Source: a virus. Taken from it: DNA of 30,866 nucleotides. A program made the position numbers and the translations under genes. The notes under the pieces were generated by a model, which saw only the letters and a program-made list of their open reading frames with translations, was not told the origin of the DNA and ran no database searches. Location of the stretch: IMG/VR virus record IMGVR_UViG_3300019756_000002, positions 1 to 30,866 of that record, one strand, 5' to 3'. Shown here piece by piece: positions 18,025 through 24,467 of this stretch; position 1 is the first letter of the stretch, and every line of letters begins with the position of its first letter.

Positions 18025-18204
18025 ATGTATTATAAAAACAAAAATCAGCTTAAAGGTTACAAGATGTCATTTAATAAATTTTCATCTGGTGACATGTATT
18101 CTCAATTTAAAGAAACTGGTGCACAACCTCAGCCGCCAGAAATATGGGTGGATGAATTTGGAGACCCATGGGTCGATGAATTAGGAAATCAGTGGTTAAC
18201 ATAA
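18025..18204 (+). CDS. Short protein with W-V-D-E repeat
   Basis: A 59-residue gene with AAGGTG nine bases before ATG. It fills the gap between two tail-module genes with 18- and 16-base spacers. Its C-terminus is an eight-residue tandem repeat: WVDEFGDP (41-48), WVDELGNQ (49-56), then W57. Before it is a proline/glutamine stretch (QPQPPE). The good ribosome-binding site and close packing argue that it is real. It could be a short linear adaptor peptide in the tail or a fibre chaperone. Function unknown. Confidence 0.7.
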   Translation: MYYKNKNQLKGYKMSFNKFSSGDMYSQFKETGAQPQPPEIWVDEFGDPWVDELGNQWLT

Positions 18205-18220
18205 AATAAAAGGTGAAAAT

Positions 18221-18766
18221 ATGCCAACAATGACACAAGCAGAAAAAAATAATTACGATTTAATCGTAACGCAGGGACTTAGGAAAGGAAATGAAAGAAG
18301 CGTATCAATAACTGCAGGAGATTTGATACCATCGCTTGGTAATGAGCCTGACAAAATATTTATATCGCCCGGTCAAATTGCTTTTAAATACCCAATTTTC
18401 TCCACTGTATCATGCTCTTACACTCTTCCAATCCCCCCAGATGCAGATTTAAATACATTAAAAATGAATATTCTTTTTTCATATGATTCTGCTACAGCTG
18501 GAGAGACATATAAAATTGGTGTTGATATACAACAGGTAACTGATGGTTCTATAGCTAATCCTGCGTTAACAACAAATGAAATATCGGAAGTCACAATAGA
18601 TACTGGGGGGCAACTTATATTTTTTGAGAAAGTATTGCCTTTTGGCGGGATAAATCCAAATTCAACAGTAACGTTTATAATAAAGCGTCCAACTAGTTCG
18701 CCAACTAGATTTTCAGGAGATATAAATATAGTTGGTATTAATTTTTTATACGACATAGCTCAATAG
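18221..18766 (+). CDS. Beta-rich tail-module protein
   Basis: A 181-residue protein with AAAGGTG before ATG. A short N-terminal helix (MTQAEKNNYDLIVTQGL) precedes alternating strands (KMNILFSYDSATAGETYKIG, then INIVGINFLYDIA at the end), in the manner of a jelly-roll carbohydrate-binding or fibre-tip domain. It lies between tail fibre and lysis genes with the next gene nine bases downstream. It is probably a receptor-binding or fibre-accessory subunit; the name is inference from fold pattern and context. Confidence 0.75.
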   Translation: MPTMTQAEKNNYDLIVTQGLRKGNERSVSITAGDLIPSLGNEPDKIFISPGQIAFKYPIFSTVSCSYTLPIPPDADLNTLKMNILFSYDSATAGETYKIGVDIQQVTDGSIANPALTTNEISEVTIDTGGQLIFFEKVLPFGGINPNSTVTFIIKRPTSSPTRFSGDINIVGINFLYDIAQ

Positions 18767-18775
18767 GAGAAAATA

Positions 18776-19366
18776 ATGTCATTATCATTAAAAAATACCG
18801 TTTCATCTGGTGCAAATACAGTCCAATCTGATTTTAGCCTTAAAGATGCACTTCCTGTTTATGGAAGCTTGGTTTTTCAACCTGTTTTATCGGCAAGCGA
18901 TCCATTTTTTACAACGTCTCTTACTATTCCTCTAGGTTCATTTGCTCAAGGGACATGGGTTAGAGTTTCTGGCCTTTCTGATGGTGATCTAAATGGAATA
19001 ACGACTTCTGGGGATAGCTTAATAGTTGGCACTTCAGGAATATATGAAGTTTCATTAAGCGGAGGTGTCGCCGAGCAAACAGACGGAAATAACAGAACGA
19101 TGGGGTTTAGTTTTTCTGTAAATGACACGGCAACAAATATTCCTCTTGGTTCGTTAGATTTTTATGGGGGAAATTTTGGCATATCAAATGGACGGCCTCT
19201 TCCATTTGACGGGAGTAAAATATTTAGTTTAAATGCGTTTGATAAAATAGGTTTGTATTTTATTGGTGTAAGAGACAGTGGCACAAACCCAGTGGATTTT
19301 ATTGCAAGCTATATTAATTTCTCAATTAAGCGGCTTAATGGTTCTTTTGCACCTAATGAAGTTTAA
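18776..19366 (+). CDS. C1q/TNF-like jelly-roll tail-module protein
   Basis: A 196-residue protein with TAGGAG eight bases before ATG. The order GTWVRVSGL, then GTSGIYEVSLSGGV, then MGFSFSVNDTATN, then IFSLNAFDKIGLYFIG and a final YINFSIKRL follows the strand pattern of C1q/TNF-like trimeric jelly rolls, in which 'G-Y-V' and a 'L-A-D-I-L' turn are characteristic. Phages use such domains as fibre or capsid tips. It is the last morphogenesis gene before the endolysin. Confidence 0.75.
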   Translation: MSLSLKNTVSSGANTVQSDFSLKDALPVYGSLVFQPVLSASDPFFTTSLTIPLGSFAQGTWVRVSGLSDGDLNGITTSGDSLIVGTSGIYEVSLSGGVAEQTDGNNRTMGFSFSVNDTATNIPLGSLDFYGGNFGISNGRPLPFDGSKIFSLNAFDKIGLYFIGVRDSGTNPVDFIASYINFSIKRLNGSFAPNEV

Positions 19367-19394
19367 TAAATAAATATCTGTATTAAATTTAATC

Positions 19395-19781
19395 ATGTTT
19401 AAACTTTCAGAAAATTCTAAATTGCGCCGTGACGGTGTCGACAATCGACTAATAGAAATTAGTAATTTGGCATTGAAAATTTCTACGATTGATTTTGGAC
19501 ACCCTGCCGACGCAGGCATCAGAACAGCTGAGCGGCAAAATGAATTGTTTAAAATGGGAAAATCATTGTGCGACGGTTATAAAATAAAGAGCAAACATCA
19601 AAGTGGAAAAGCTTTGGATTTTTATGCCTATGTCGATGGTAAGGCAAGCTGGAAAATTGAGCATTTAACGTTGGTTGCTGCTGCATTCCTGCAAGCTGCG
19701 TCAGTTTTGAGTTACAAATTGCATTGGGGTGGTTTTTGGAAAACATTCCAAGATTATCCTCATGTTGAACTTGTAGACTAA
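19395..19781 (+). CDS. Endolysin, M15-family (VanY/T5-type) zinc peptidase
   Basis: A 128-residue peptidase predicted to cut the peptide stems of peptidoglycan at lysis. Zinc ligands of the M15 fold are visible: H68 in SKHQSGKALDF, D75 in the same motif, and H123 in YPHVEL near the C-terminus. The substrate-binding arginine motif is GIRTAERQNELF (41-52). Length matches single-domain enzymes such as T5-type L-alanyl-D-glutamate peptidases. There is no signal peptide, so exit needs the holin nearby. The ATG lacks a clear ribosome-binding site. Confidence 0.9.
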   Translation: MFKLSENSKLRRDGVDNRLIEISNLALKISTIDFGHPADAGIRTAERQNELFKMGKSLCDGYKIKSKHQSGKALDFYAYVDGKASWKIEHLTLVAAAFLQAASVLSYKLHWGGFWKTFQDYPHVELVD

Positions 19782-19829
19782 ATTTAGTTATAAATATATA
19801 ATTTAACTTTTAAAAAAATTGGCAACATA

Positions 19830-20261
19830 ATGAACAAATCAGATATAAATAAAAATGTAGCATTAGTAAGCGGCATAATTTCAATATTATTTATTTTAAT
19901 GACTGGAGTAAGTTTTCACGAGAAAACTATGGCTGAACTAGAAGTTCTCAAGTCTCAACAAACAAAAGAAAAGGCTAGAATTAATGGAATTGAGGAAAGA
20001 TCCACTGAAAATTCAACGAACGTTAATGCACTACGTGCGAATTTTCAAGAAAATTCGAGAGCAATAATTACCAATGCTCAGAAAATTTCAAAATTGAAAG
20101 ATGCCAGTTCGCAATATGTTTTGCTTAGTCAGTTTCGCGGGTCGATGGATATAATCCATAAGGACCATCAAGATAGCATAAAATCACGACAGAAAGATAA
20201 TTTACACGTTAGTTCGGAATTTTCAAACGTCTATAGAACAATATTGAATCTTTACAAATGA
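19830..20261 (+). CDS. Membrane-anchored coiled-coil protein in lysis cassette
   Basis: A 143-residue protein with one N-terminal membrane segment (residues about 11-29, ALVSGIISILFILMTGVSF), followed by a long heptad-patterned coil (EKTMAELEVLKSQQTKEKAR, then NVNALRANFQENSRAI). Its place between endolysin and holin suggests a lysis-timing or antiholin-like role, or an envelope-spanning helper. Two spanin-like genes are already present further on, so it is unlikely to be Rz. Its stop overlaps the holin start. Confidence 0.72.
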   Translation: MNKSDINKNVALVSGIISILFILMTGVSFHEKTMAELEVLKSQQTKEKARINGIEERSTENSTNVNALRANFQENSRAIITNAQKISKLKDASSQYVLLSQFRGSMDIIHKDHQDSIKSRQKDNLHVSSEFSNVYRTILNLYK

Positions 20262-20503
20262 TGAAAAACGGTTTTTTAAAAGATGACGACAGTAGAAACA
20301 GTTCGAAAAGATTGTTAGGTTCAACACTGCTATTTACTGCGGCATTCGTCGGTGCAACGATATGCTATTTCGGAATATTCTTTGTTATAAAAGATGCTGA
20401 ATTTATAAAATTTTACATTAATGCTAGCTATTTATCAGGCTCATTTTTACTGGGCGTCGGTATTGCTGAAAAATTTGCACAAAGGAAGAAGCCGAGTGAA
20501 TAA
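20258..20503 (+). CDS. Holin
   Basis: An 81-residue protein; two adjacent ATGs (20258, 20261) are possible starts, both in an overlap with the preceding stop. The N-terminal pattern with SSKRL (KDDDSRNSSKRLLG), followed by two membrane segments (LLFTAAFVGATICYFGIFFV and SYLSGSFLLGVGIAEKF) and a basic tail (AQRKKPSE), is typical of a small holin family found beside endolysins. It should make the lesion that lets the cytoplasmic endolysin reach the wall. The end overlaps the spanin gene by 8 bases. Confidence 0.8.
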   Translation: MMKNGFLKDDDSRNSSKRLLGSTLLFTAAFVGATICYFGIFFVIKDAEFIKFYINASYLSGSFLLGVGIAEKFAQRKKPSE

Positions 20504-20717
20504 AATTAAATTAATAATAGCATCTGTTTCTGCTGCAATATTTTCGTTAGCAGGGGTGTTTTTTTACGGCTTATCAAAAGGCAAGAGAGAGAAAGAATAT
20601 GAGATACTTAAAAAAAATGCAGAAGATGCACTTGAAACTAATAAGCGTGAAGAGGCTCGCAGGAATGACAGCATTGACGATGTTGTTAAGCGGATGCGCG
20701 ACTACACCGATAAATAA
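20496..20717 (+). CDS. Inner-membrane spanin (Rz-type)
   Basis: About 73 residues from GTG 20496, which lies inside the holin stop region (GTGAATAA). This start gives a clean N-terminal membrane anchor (IKLIIASVSAAIFSLAGVFF) after two lysines, followed by a charged periplasmic helix (KGKREKEYEILKKNAEDALE, ending KRMRDYTDK). That is the classic i-spanin design. The next gene is embedded in another frame and encodes a lipoprotein, as in Rz/Rz1 pairs. Confidence 0.82.
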   Translation: MNKIKLIIASVSAAIFSLAGVFFYGLSKGKREKEYEILKKNAEDALETNKREEARRNDSIDDVVKRMRDYTDK

Positions 20718-20850
20718 TTATTGCTTGTGGGGTAAGCCGATAACGCTTACAAAATACCAGCTCAGCCAAATGTATAATGATGAAAGCATGCATAGTTTGC
20801 TAAGGCAAATAGATGGGCAGCAGCAAGAATGGAAAGCGCGTTGCGCGTAA
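20599..20850 (+). CDS. Outer-membrane spanin lipoprotein (Rz1-type), nested in Rz
   Basis: An 83-residue ORF in the frame overlapping the Rz-type gene. The lipobox LLSGC gives cysteine 33 as lipidation site after a basic, hydrophobic signal (KRLAGMTALTML). The mature part begins ATTPINNYCLWGKPITLT and ends in a helix with DGQQQEWKARC, resembling Rz1-like proteins that carry a Cys-Leu-...-Pro-I motif. With Rz it should fuse inner and outer membranes. GAGAGAAAG before 20599 supports that start. Confidence 0.82.
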   Translation: MRYLKKMQKMHLKLISVKRLAGMTALTMLLSGCATTPINNYCLWGKPITLTKYQLSQMYNDESMHSLLRQIDGQQQEWKARCA

Positions 20851-20956
20851 CTTATTTTTTTGATATTATATTTATGCGCATGGCGTAAGCCGCATATTGA
20901 AATGTTTCCCTAAGTTCGTTTTGGTAAGCGGTTTACCCTTTAAACAAAATATAAAC

Positions 20957-21157
20957 ATGAAAAAAACATCGAAAAAAAAATGGATTCAAGATATGGACAT
21001 GGATGAAGGTGCTTTCACTAGGCAGGCAAAAAGGGCTAAAAAAACCGTCGCTCAGTTTCGTGAAGAAGTTCTTGACAACCCCAAAAAATACGCTAAAACA
21101 ACCGTTAAAAGGGCTAATTTAGCCAAAACTTTTAGCAAAATGAAAAAGAAAAAATAA
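20957..21157 (+). CDS. Small basic phage protein
   Basis: A 66-residue protein from ATG 20957. A longer version from TTG 20897 is unlikely because the added residues look non-coding. About a third of the residues are Lys/Arg, with the order KKWIQDMDMDEGAFTRQAK and a final TTVKRANLAKTFSKMKKKK. It resembles a widespread group of short basic phage proteins (K-W-I-Q-x..GA..., then AR-LA-T) found in virion or lysis regions, whose role is unsettled. There is no clear ribosome-binding site. The stretch before it (20851-20956) contains small inverted repeats. Confidence 0.7.
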   Translation: MKKTSKKKWIQDMDMDEGAFTRQAKRAKKTVAQFREEVLDNPKKYAKTTVKRANLAKTFSKMKKKK

Positions 21158-21201
21158 CACACCCGTCACGCCTATTTAAATGCGTAAATTTGGCTGGTAT
21201 T

Positions 21202-21321
21202 TTATTTTGAAATTTTATTCATTAAAAGCTTTACTATCAATATAGTAACCATAACCACAACCCCTGCACACAGCAGTGCAATAAACGCGACACAAATAAA
21301 TGCCAAGAAATTGCGAATCAT
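21202..21321 (-). CDS. Single-span membrane peptide
   Basis: A 39-residue peptide starting four bases after the stop of the upstream minus-strand gene. It is almost entirely one membrane helix (FLAFICVAFIALLCAGVVVM and on to VTILIVKLL) with a short basic C-terminus (NKISK). A longer in-frame extension upstream overlaps the previous gene and adds no plausible sequence. It is the last gene of the minus-strand early operon, facing the lysis genes. Function unknown. Confidence 0.55.
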   Translation of the reverse strand: MIRNFLAFICVAFIALLCAGVVVMVTILIVKLLMNKISK

Positions 21322-21325
21322 AAAA

Positions 21326-21679
21326 TCATCCGCTAAACGCAACATAACTAACTGATTCACCAGGCTTCTTTGATGGAGGCAAAAGCCAAGGATCAAGCGA
21401 TGAATAATCAGAAAACGATTTAAGCATTAAATTTCGCAAATTTTTAGTTTGACGCCGTAACTTTCTGTTGATTCGCTCCCGCTGGTCCAAAAATACATTC
21501 AATTTTTTATTAAAGCTGTCTATTGTTTCTCCAGCTGTTAACTCAAAAAAAAAGGTTCTTTCTAAATCTCCTGATGGCGGTGCTGGTGTCTCTTTCCCTT
21601 TCTGAAAAAAAACAAGATAAAAATCAGAATCATCATCGGAAAATGTAACAAAGTCACCATGGGAAAATGGGAATTGCAT
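21326..21679 (-). CDS. Inverted paralogue of tail-fibre C-terminus fused to next-gene N-terminus
   Basis: A 117-residue protein with AGGAG before ATG. Residues 5-60 (HGDFVTFSDD, ERTFFFEL, AGETIDSFNKK) parallel the end of the tail fibre encoded near 17384-17560. The C-terminal 20 residues (WLLPPSKKPGESVSYVA) parallel residues 19-36 of the protein at 17656. A basic helix (REMINRKL-like: RERINRKLRRQTKNLRNL) joins them. It therefore looks like a compressed, inverted relic or alternative version of a fibre-end locus that keeps its own ribosome-binding site. It may be expressed with RecT as a small virion or accessory protein. Confidence 0.72.
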   Translation of the reverse strand: MQFPFSHGDFVTFSDDDSDFYLVFFQKGKETPAPPSGDLERTFFFELTAGETIDSFNKKLNVFLDQRERINRKLRRQTKNLRNLMLKSFSDYSSLDPWLLPPSKKPGESVSYVAFSG

Positions 21680-21707
21680 TTTATTTTACTCCTAATTTTG
21701 TTAAAAG

Positions 21708-21783
21708 TTAAGGCCACTAGCTTCCCCTTGGGAAACAACAAGGGGAGGAAGCGAGAAAGAGAAACAAAGCTAGTGACCTTAAT
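21708..21783 (-). ncRNA. Long structured hairpin between recT and the fibre paralogue
   Basis: Arms 21708-21723 and 21768-21783 are 16 bases each and pair at 15 of 16 positions (TTAAGGCCACTAGCTT against AAGCTAGTGACCTTAA). Inside, CCCCTTG (21724-21730) pairs with CAAGGGG (21739-21745). About 22 bases on one side stay unpaired. On the minus strand it begins just after the recT stop and is followed by CTTTTAAC, so it may be a leaky terminator, an mRNA stabiliser or a processed RNA. Its type is inferred; the pairing is visible. Confidence 0.6.
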
Positions 21784-21785
21784 TT

Positions 21786-22604
21786 TTAACTTTCTTCTAT
21801 TTCCTCTAATTGAAACTCTATGTATTGATCCCCACCATCTGATGTTCCTTCAATAAAATTTTGAGCATCATTATTTTTTATTTTATTTTTTTCTTCTGAA
21901 AAATCATCTGAAAATATTTCATTAAATTTTTCTTCTAGTTCAATCCCGCTGTTTGATATCCAGCTTTTTGAAGCATATTTTATTACTGTCTTAATGCACA
22001 TTTGGTCGTACCATTTATTCCAAATTGAATGCTCACCTTTATTCATTGATAAAGCTTTGCGTTTTTCTATTTCTGCTAAATCCATAACATGAGTCATAAA
22101 TGATCCATCAGGCATTTTTGCAACGCAATATGCCCCAACTGTTTTTTTCTGACTTCTGCTTGGATTTATGGCGAATATGTCCGCAATATCATGCTCAGGC
22201 ATGTCATACATGCCTTTGTAAATAAAGTGGTCGCCTTCTTTTACGATATCTCCCATGGCATGACGTATGAAGCCATTTTTAACAGCAATTTTTACTAATC
22301 CTTTATAACTTGGATCTAAACATATTTTCCCTTTTCTTGGGACGAGATAAGCATATCCCAATGAAGGATTTAATGAAAGCCCCATGTTCGCAACATTGCA
22401 TAATGCATCTTGAAATCCTTTTACATCATTGCGTATTGCATTTGCTAGATGATGGTTAGATTCGAATGCTTGTCTAGCAAAAGAAGCTTCTTTTGCAAAC
22501 GTCATTTGCCCTGCTGCAGATTTGTCTATTAGAGCATTAAATTTTGGCTCAACAGCCACAATGGCTTTTACAATATTTGTTCCTGTATTCATAATTTGTA
22601 CCAT
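21786..22604 (-). CDS. recT: RecT-family single-strand annealing protein
   Basis: A 272-residue protein that should coat ssDNA and anneal complementary strands in phage recombination. RecT hallmarks are present: an N-terminal region with NAIRNDVKGFQDALCNVANM, then LSLNPSLGYAYLVPRKGKI, then LDPSYKGLVKIAVKNG, followed by HSIWNKWYDQMCIKTVIKYA. The acidic C-terminal tail resembles tails that modulate DNA binding. It overlaps the upstream exonuclease gene by 16 bases, so the pair is coupled. A second ATG four codons later is an alternative start. Confidence 0.95.
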   Translation of the reverse strand: MVQIMNTGTNIVKAIVAVEPKFNALIDKSAAGQMTFAKEASFARQAFESNHHLANAIRNDVKGFQDALCNVANMGLSLNPSLGYAYLVPRKGKICLDPSYKGLVKIAVKNGFIRHAMGDIVKEGDHFIYKGMYDMPEHDIADIFAINPSRSQKKTVGAYCVAKMPDGSFMTHVMDLAEIEKRKALSMNKGEHSIWNKWYDQMCIKTVIKYASKSWISNSGIELEEKFNEIFSDDFSEEKNKIKNNDAQNFIEGTSDGGDQYIEFQLEEIEES

Positions 22605-23434
22605 TTTGGAAGGCCTATTCTAGGCATTCCCTTGTTTATTACGCCACTAAAAATTTGAACGTCAGATATAAAATCCTCTGCATTAATTTTCTCTTTATAT
22701 TTATCAATATTATTTACTGCCAAGTCAATTTCCGACATACCAACCTCTATTGAATCTTCCGGCATTAAGCTGCACACACACTCTGATTCTAAATTGCCAG
22801 ATGGTTCGCTAACAAATATATTGACAAAATATACTTCATCCGTGTCAAGTAATTGCTTTAAGCCATAGGTATATAATGCCGCTTGGATATGGCATCCAAA
22901 TTTTCCTATATACGATTCAATAGAGTCTATATCAAGCACGCCAGATTTTGGGGATATTTTTTTTAAGTCGCAACAAAAGAGCGCGCTTCCGATTCGCTTC
23001 ACGTAATCGAAGCGCGCTTTACAATTTACCCCTTTGTAATCAAATTCAATGCTTGATTCAGCTATGCCATCGCAAAGCAGTTTTTTTGCAAATTTAGATT
23101 TATTAAAAATTGACTCTTTCATCTCGTTGATTTTTTCAAAATCTTTTGAAGAAATCCACTCGACTCCATTGTCAGCACAGCATTGAATTTCATCTTTAGC
23201 TGCTTTCAACCTCTTATCGGGTTGTTCGCTCACAAAAAATTGTTTTTCAAAAAGCTCTGGCTCAAGAACTAAACAATGCAATGCAGAGCCTATCACCATA
23301 GCGTTAGTTTTTTTTATCTCTCCAACATGGTAAGGATGTCTTGCATAATGCTTTATAGCAGTAGAACCAAGAGCTGGTATTTTCAAATACTCATCAAATG
23401 AAATCTTTTTGCATACATCTTTATAGCTTTTCAT
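22589..23434 (-). CDS. RecE-like PD-(D/E)XK exonuclease
   Basis: A 281-residue nuclease, partner of RecT, expected to resect duplex ends 5'-3'. Visible motifs: GSALHCLVLEPELF (49-62, with the family histidine H53), E126, D143 in CKARFDYV, D156 and K158 in CDLKK, and the downstream Q184 of HIQAALY. These are the landmarks of the RecE C-terminal/DUF3799 nuclease domain, with almost nothing added at the N-terminus. It starts 3 bases after the csrA stop. Confidence 0.9.
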   Translation of the reverse strand: MKSYKDVCKKISFDEYLKIPALGSTAIKHYARHPYHVGEIKKTNAMVIGSALHCLVLEPELFEKQFFVSEQPDKRLKAAKDEIQCCADNGVEWISSKDFEKINEMKESIFNKSKFAKKLLCDGIAESSIEFDYKGVNCKARFDYVKRIGSALFCCDLKKISPKSGVLDIDSIESYIGKFGCHIQAALYTYGLKQLLDTDEVYFVNIFVSEPSGNLESECVCSLMPEDSIEVGMSEIDLAVNNIDKYKEKINAEDFISDVQIFSGVINKGMPRIGLPKWYKL

Positions 23435-23437
23435 GTC

Positions 23438-23641
23438 TTACTTGTTCCCATTTAATTCATGATTAACATCAAGCTCAGCATCTTGCCTTGCTTTAACCTC
23501 ATCTCGAAGAATTACAACATCTTTTGGCGCATCGATGCCTACTCGTGCAATACCGCTTTTTTTGCTTATTTCTAAAAATGTAATTACGATGTCGTCGCCA
23601 ATTAATATTTTCTGGCTATCTTTTCTTGTTAGAACTAACAT
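23438..23641 (-). CDS. csrA: CsrA/RsmA-family RNA-binding regulator
   Basis: A 67-residue homologue of the host post-transcriptional regulator that binds GGA motifs in mRNA leaders. The opening MLVLTRK keeps L4 and R6, IGDD follows at 14-17, APKDV at 38-42, and R46 in ILRDE corresponds to the RNA-binding R44 of E. coli CsrA. Compared with E. coli it has a two-residue insertion (KKSG) in the strand 2-3 turn. I chose the second ATG (23641), which matches the family N-terminus and overlaps the previous stop (TAATG). GGGAGG lies about 10 bases upstream. It is encoded in the early operon between an unknown gene and RecE/RecT. Confidence 0.93.
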   Translation of the reverse strand: MLVLTRKDSQKILIGDDIVITFLEISKKSGIARVGIDAPKDVVILRDEVKARQDAELDVNHELNGNK

Positions 23642-23979
23642 TATGCCGCTGCCTCCCATCTGCCGTGATTATAGTACTCAGAAATTTTCCGCTTATAAGC
23701 TTCTATTTGTTTGTAGTAAATCTCGTGCAGTTCATGAGCTATGAAATCATTAACATCATCAAATGCGGCAGTGAAAAGGTTTTCTTTTTTTTGCATCAGG
23801 TCTGCAATGACGTCAGAGTTGTCATTGATAATTCTATAAACATGATCTTCATTTGCTTCTTCAATTAGAACGTTAGATATTGTTTTATAGCTGAACCCAT
23901 TAAGATTGCTTAACATAGCTTGTCTTGCAATAGCCATTGCGGTTTTTGGCATTTTGTCCTCTAGTGAAAATACATTCAT
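23641..23979 (-). CDS. Hypothetical early protein heading the csrA-recET operon
   Basis: A 112-residue soluble protein with AGAGGA about 8 bases before ATG. It is predicted mostly helical (MAIARQAMLSNLNGFSYKTI, then FIAHELHEIYYKQIEAYKRK), acidic in the middle, with no cysteine pairs or membrane segments. It is the first gene after the operator-bearing promoter at 24015-24043 and is coupled to csrA by a TAATG overlap. I recognise no family. Candidates would be a nuclease inhibitor or regulator, but nothing supports one over another. Confidence 0.8.
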   Translation of the reverse strand: MNVFSLEDKMPKTAMAIARQAMLSNLNGFSYKTISNVLIEEANEDHVYRIINDNSDVIADLMQKKENLFTAAFDDVNDFIAHELHEIYYKQIEAYKRKISEYYNHGRWEAAA

Positions 23980-24014
23980 ATTTTTGTCCTCTTAATTTGT
24001 TAGTTTGTAAATAC

Positions 24015-24043
24015 AGTGTACTGCAAACCAGAACAATTGTAAA
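24015..24043 (-). promoter_or_regulatory. Operator-bearing promoter of the csrA-recET operon
   Basis: Read on the minus strand: TTTACA (24043-24038), a 17-base spacer, TACACT (24020-24015). The dyad TGTACTGCAAACCAGAACA (24017-24035, plus-strand reading) fills the spacer and reaches into the -10, so a bound protein would block polymerase. Predicted transcription starts about 30 bases before the first gene. Confidence 0.78.
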
Positions 24044-24074
24044 GCAAATTTGAGCAATTTTTTTGTAAAGATTT

Positions 24075-24093
24075 TGTAAATCTTACCAGAACA
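24075..24093. promoter_or_regulatory. Additional operator copy next to the repressor stop
   Basis: TGTAAATCTTACCAGAACA matches the right half of the other operators (AcCAGAACA) and the leading TGT, but not the rest of the left half. It is 58 bases from the copy at 24017 and two bases past the repressor stop. An auxiliary or looping site is possible. A partial hairpin (24065-24086) overlaps it. Confidence 0.5.
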
Positions 24094-24095
24094 TT

Positions 24096-24365
24096 TTAGA
24101 GCAAATCTTTTTTCTTTAGATAAATTCCCTCAGCTTCACCAAGAGCTTTTATTCTGCTCCAATAATTTGTTTTTCTAGTGTAGTCGCTGTAAGGGAGTTT
24201 TCCATTTTTAGCCCAAGATGAAACCGCAGATGGTGCTATTTCCACTTCTCTTGCTATTTTCCTAACCCCAATCATCAAGATTATTTCCCTCAGATTTGAT
24301 GGTTTTCTAATCCGACTATCTTCTTTCACTTTGGCCGTATGTTTTATTTTTACTATTGTTTGCAT
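24096..24365 (-). CDS. Cro/CI-like HTH repressor
   Basis: An 89-residue basic protein with a helix-turn-helix at about 36-53 (VRKIAREVEIAPSAVSSWAK), followed by GKLPYSDY, in the style of small Cro-like phage regulators. No S24 peptidase or dimerisation domain follows, so it lacks the SOS-cleavable part of lambda CI. The gene has no ribosome-binding site. Its promoter would start transcription at or one base before the ATG, implying leaderless mRNA, as known for lambda cI. It is divergent from the replication gene and flanked by operators, so it is the prime candidate to bind TGTwC...CAGAACA. Confidence 0.82.
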   Translation of the reverse strand: MQTIVKIKHTAKVKEDSRIRKPSNLREIILMIGVRKIAREVEIAPSAVSSWAKNGKLPYSDYTRKTNYWSRIKALGEAEGIYLKKKDLL

Positions 24366-24372
24366 AGATGTA

Positions 24373-24402
24373 ATGATAACATGCTAAACTTTTTTTTGTC
24401 AA
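24373..24402 (-). promoter_or_regulatory. Repressor promoter, apparently leaderless
   Basis: Read on the minus strand: TTGACA (24402-24397), 18-base spacer containing an A-run, TATCAT (24378-24373). Only seven bases separate the -10 from the ATG, so the transcript should begin at about the start codon. The -35 is seven bases from the -35 of the divergent replication promoter. Confidence 0.68.
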
Positions 24403-24409
24403 TATTTTG

Positions 24410-24438
24410 TTGACATAATCAGAACACTGAGTTAGTAT
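24410..24438 (+). promoter_or_regulatory. Replication-gene promoter with operator
   Basis: TTGACA (24410-24415), 17-base spacer, TAGTAT (24433-24438). The operator TGTTGACATAATCAGAACA (24408-24426) covers the -35 and half the spacer, shifted compared with the other promoters. Binding would exclude polymerase here and could touch the neighbouring repressor promoter. Confidence 0.78.
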
Positions 24439-24467
24439 TTTTGAAGAAGGAAAAATGGAGGATTTTT

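Noticed and set aside
19517-19525. ATCAGAACA inside the endolysin gene as a seventh operator
   Set aside because: It lacks the left half (TGT), is in coding sequence and has no promoter boxes.
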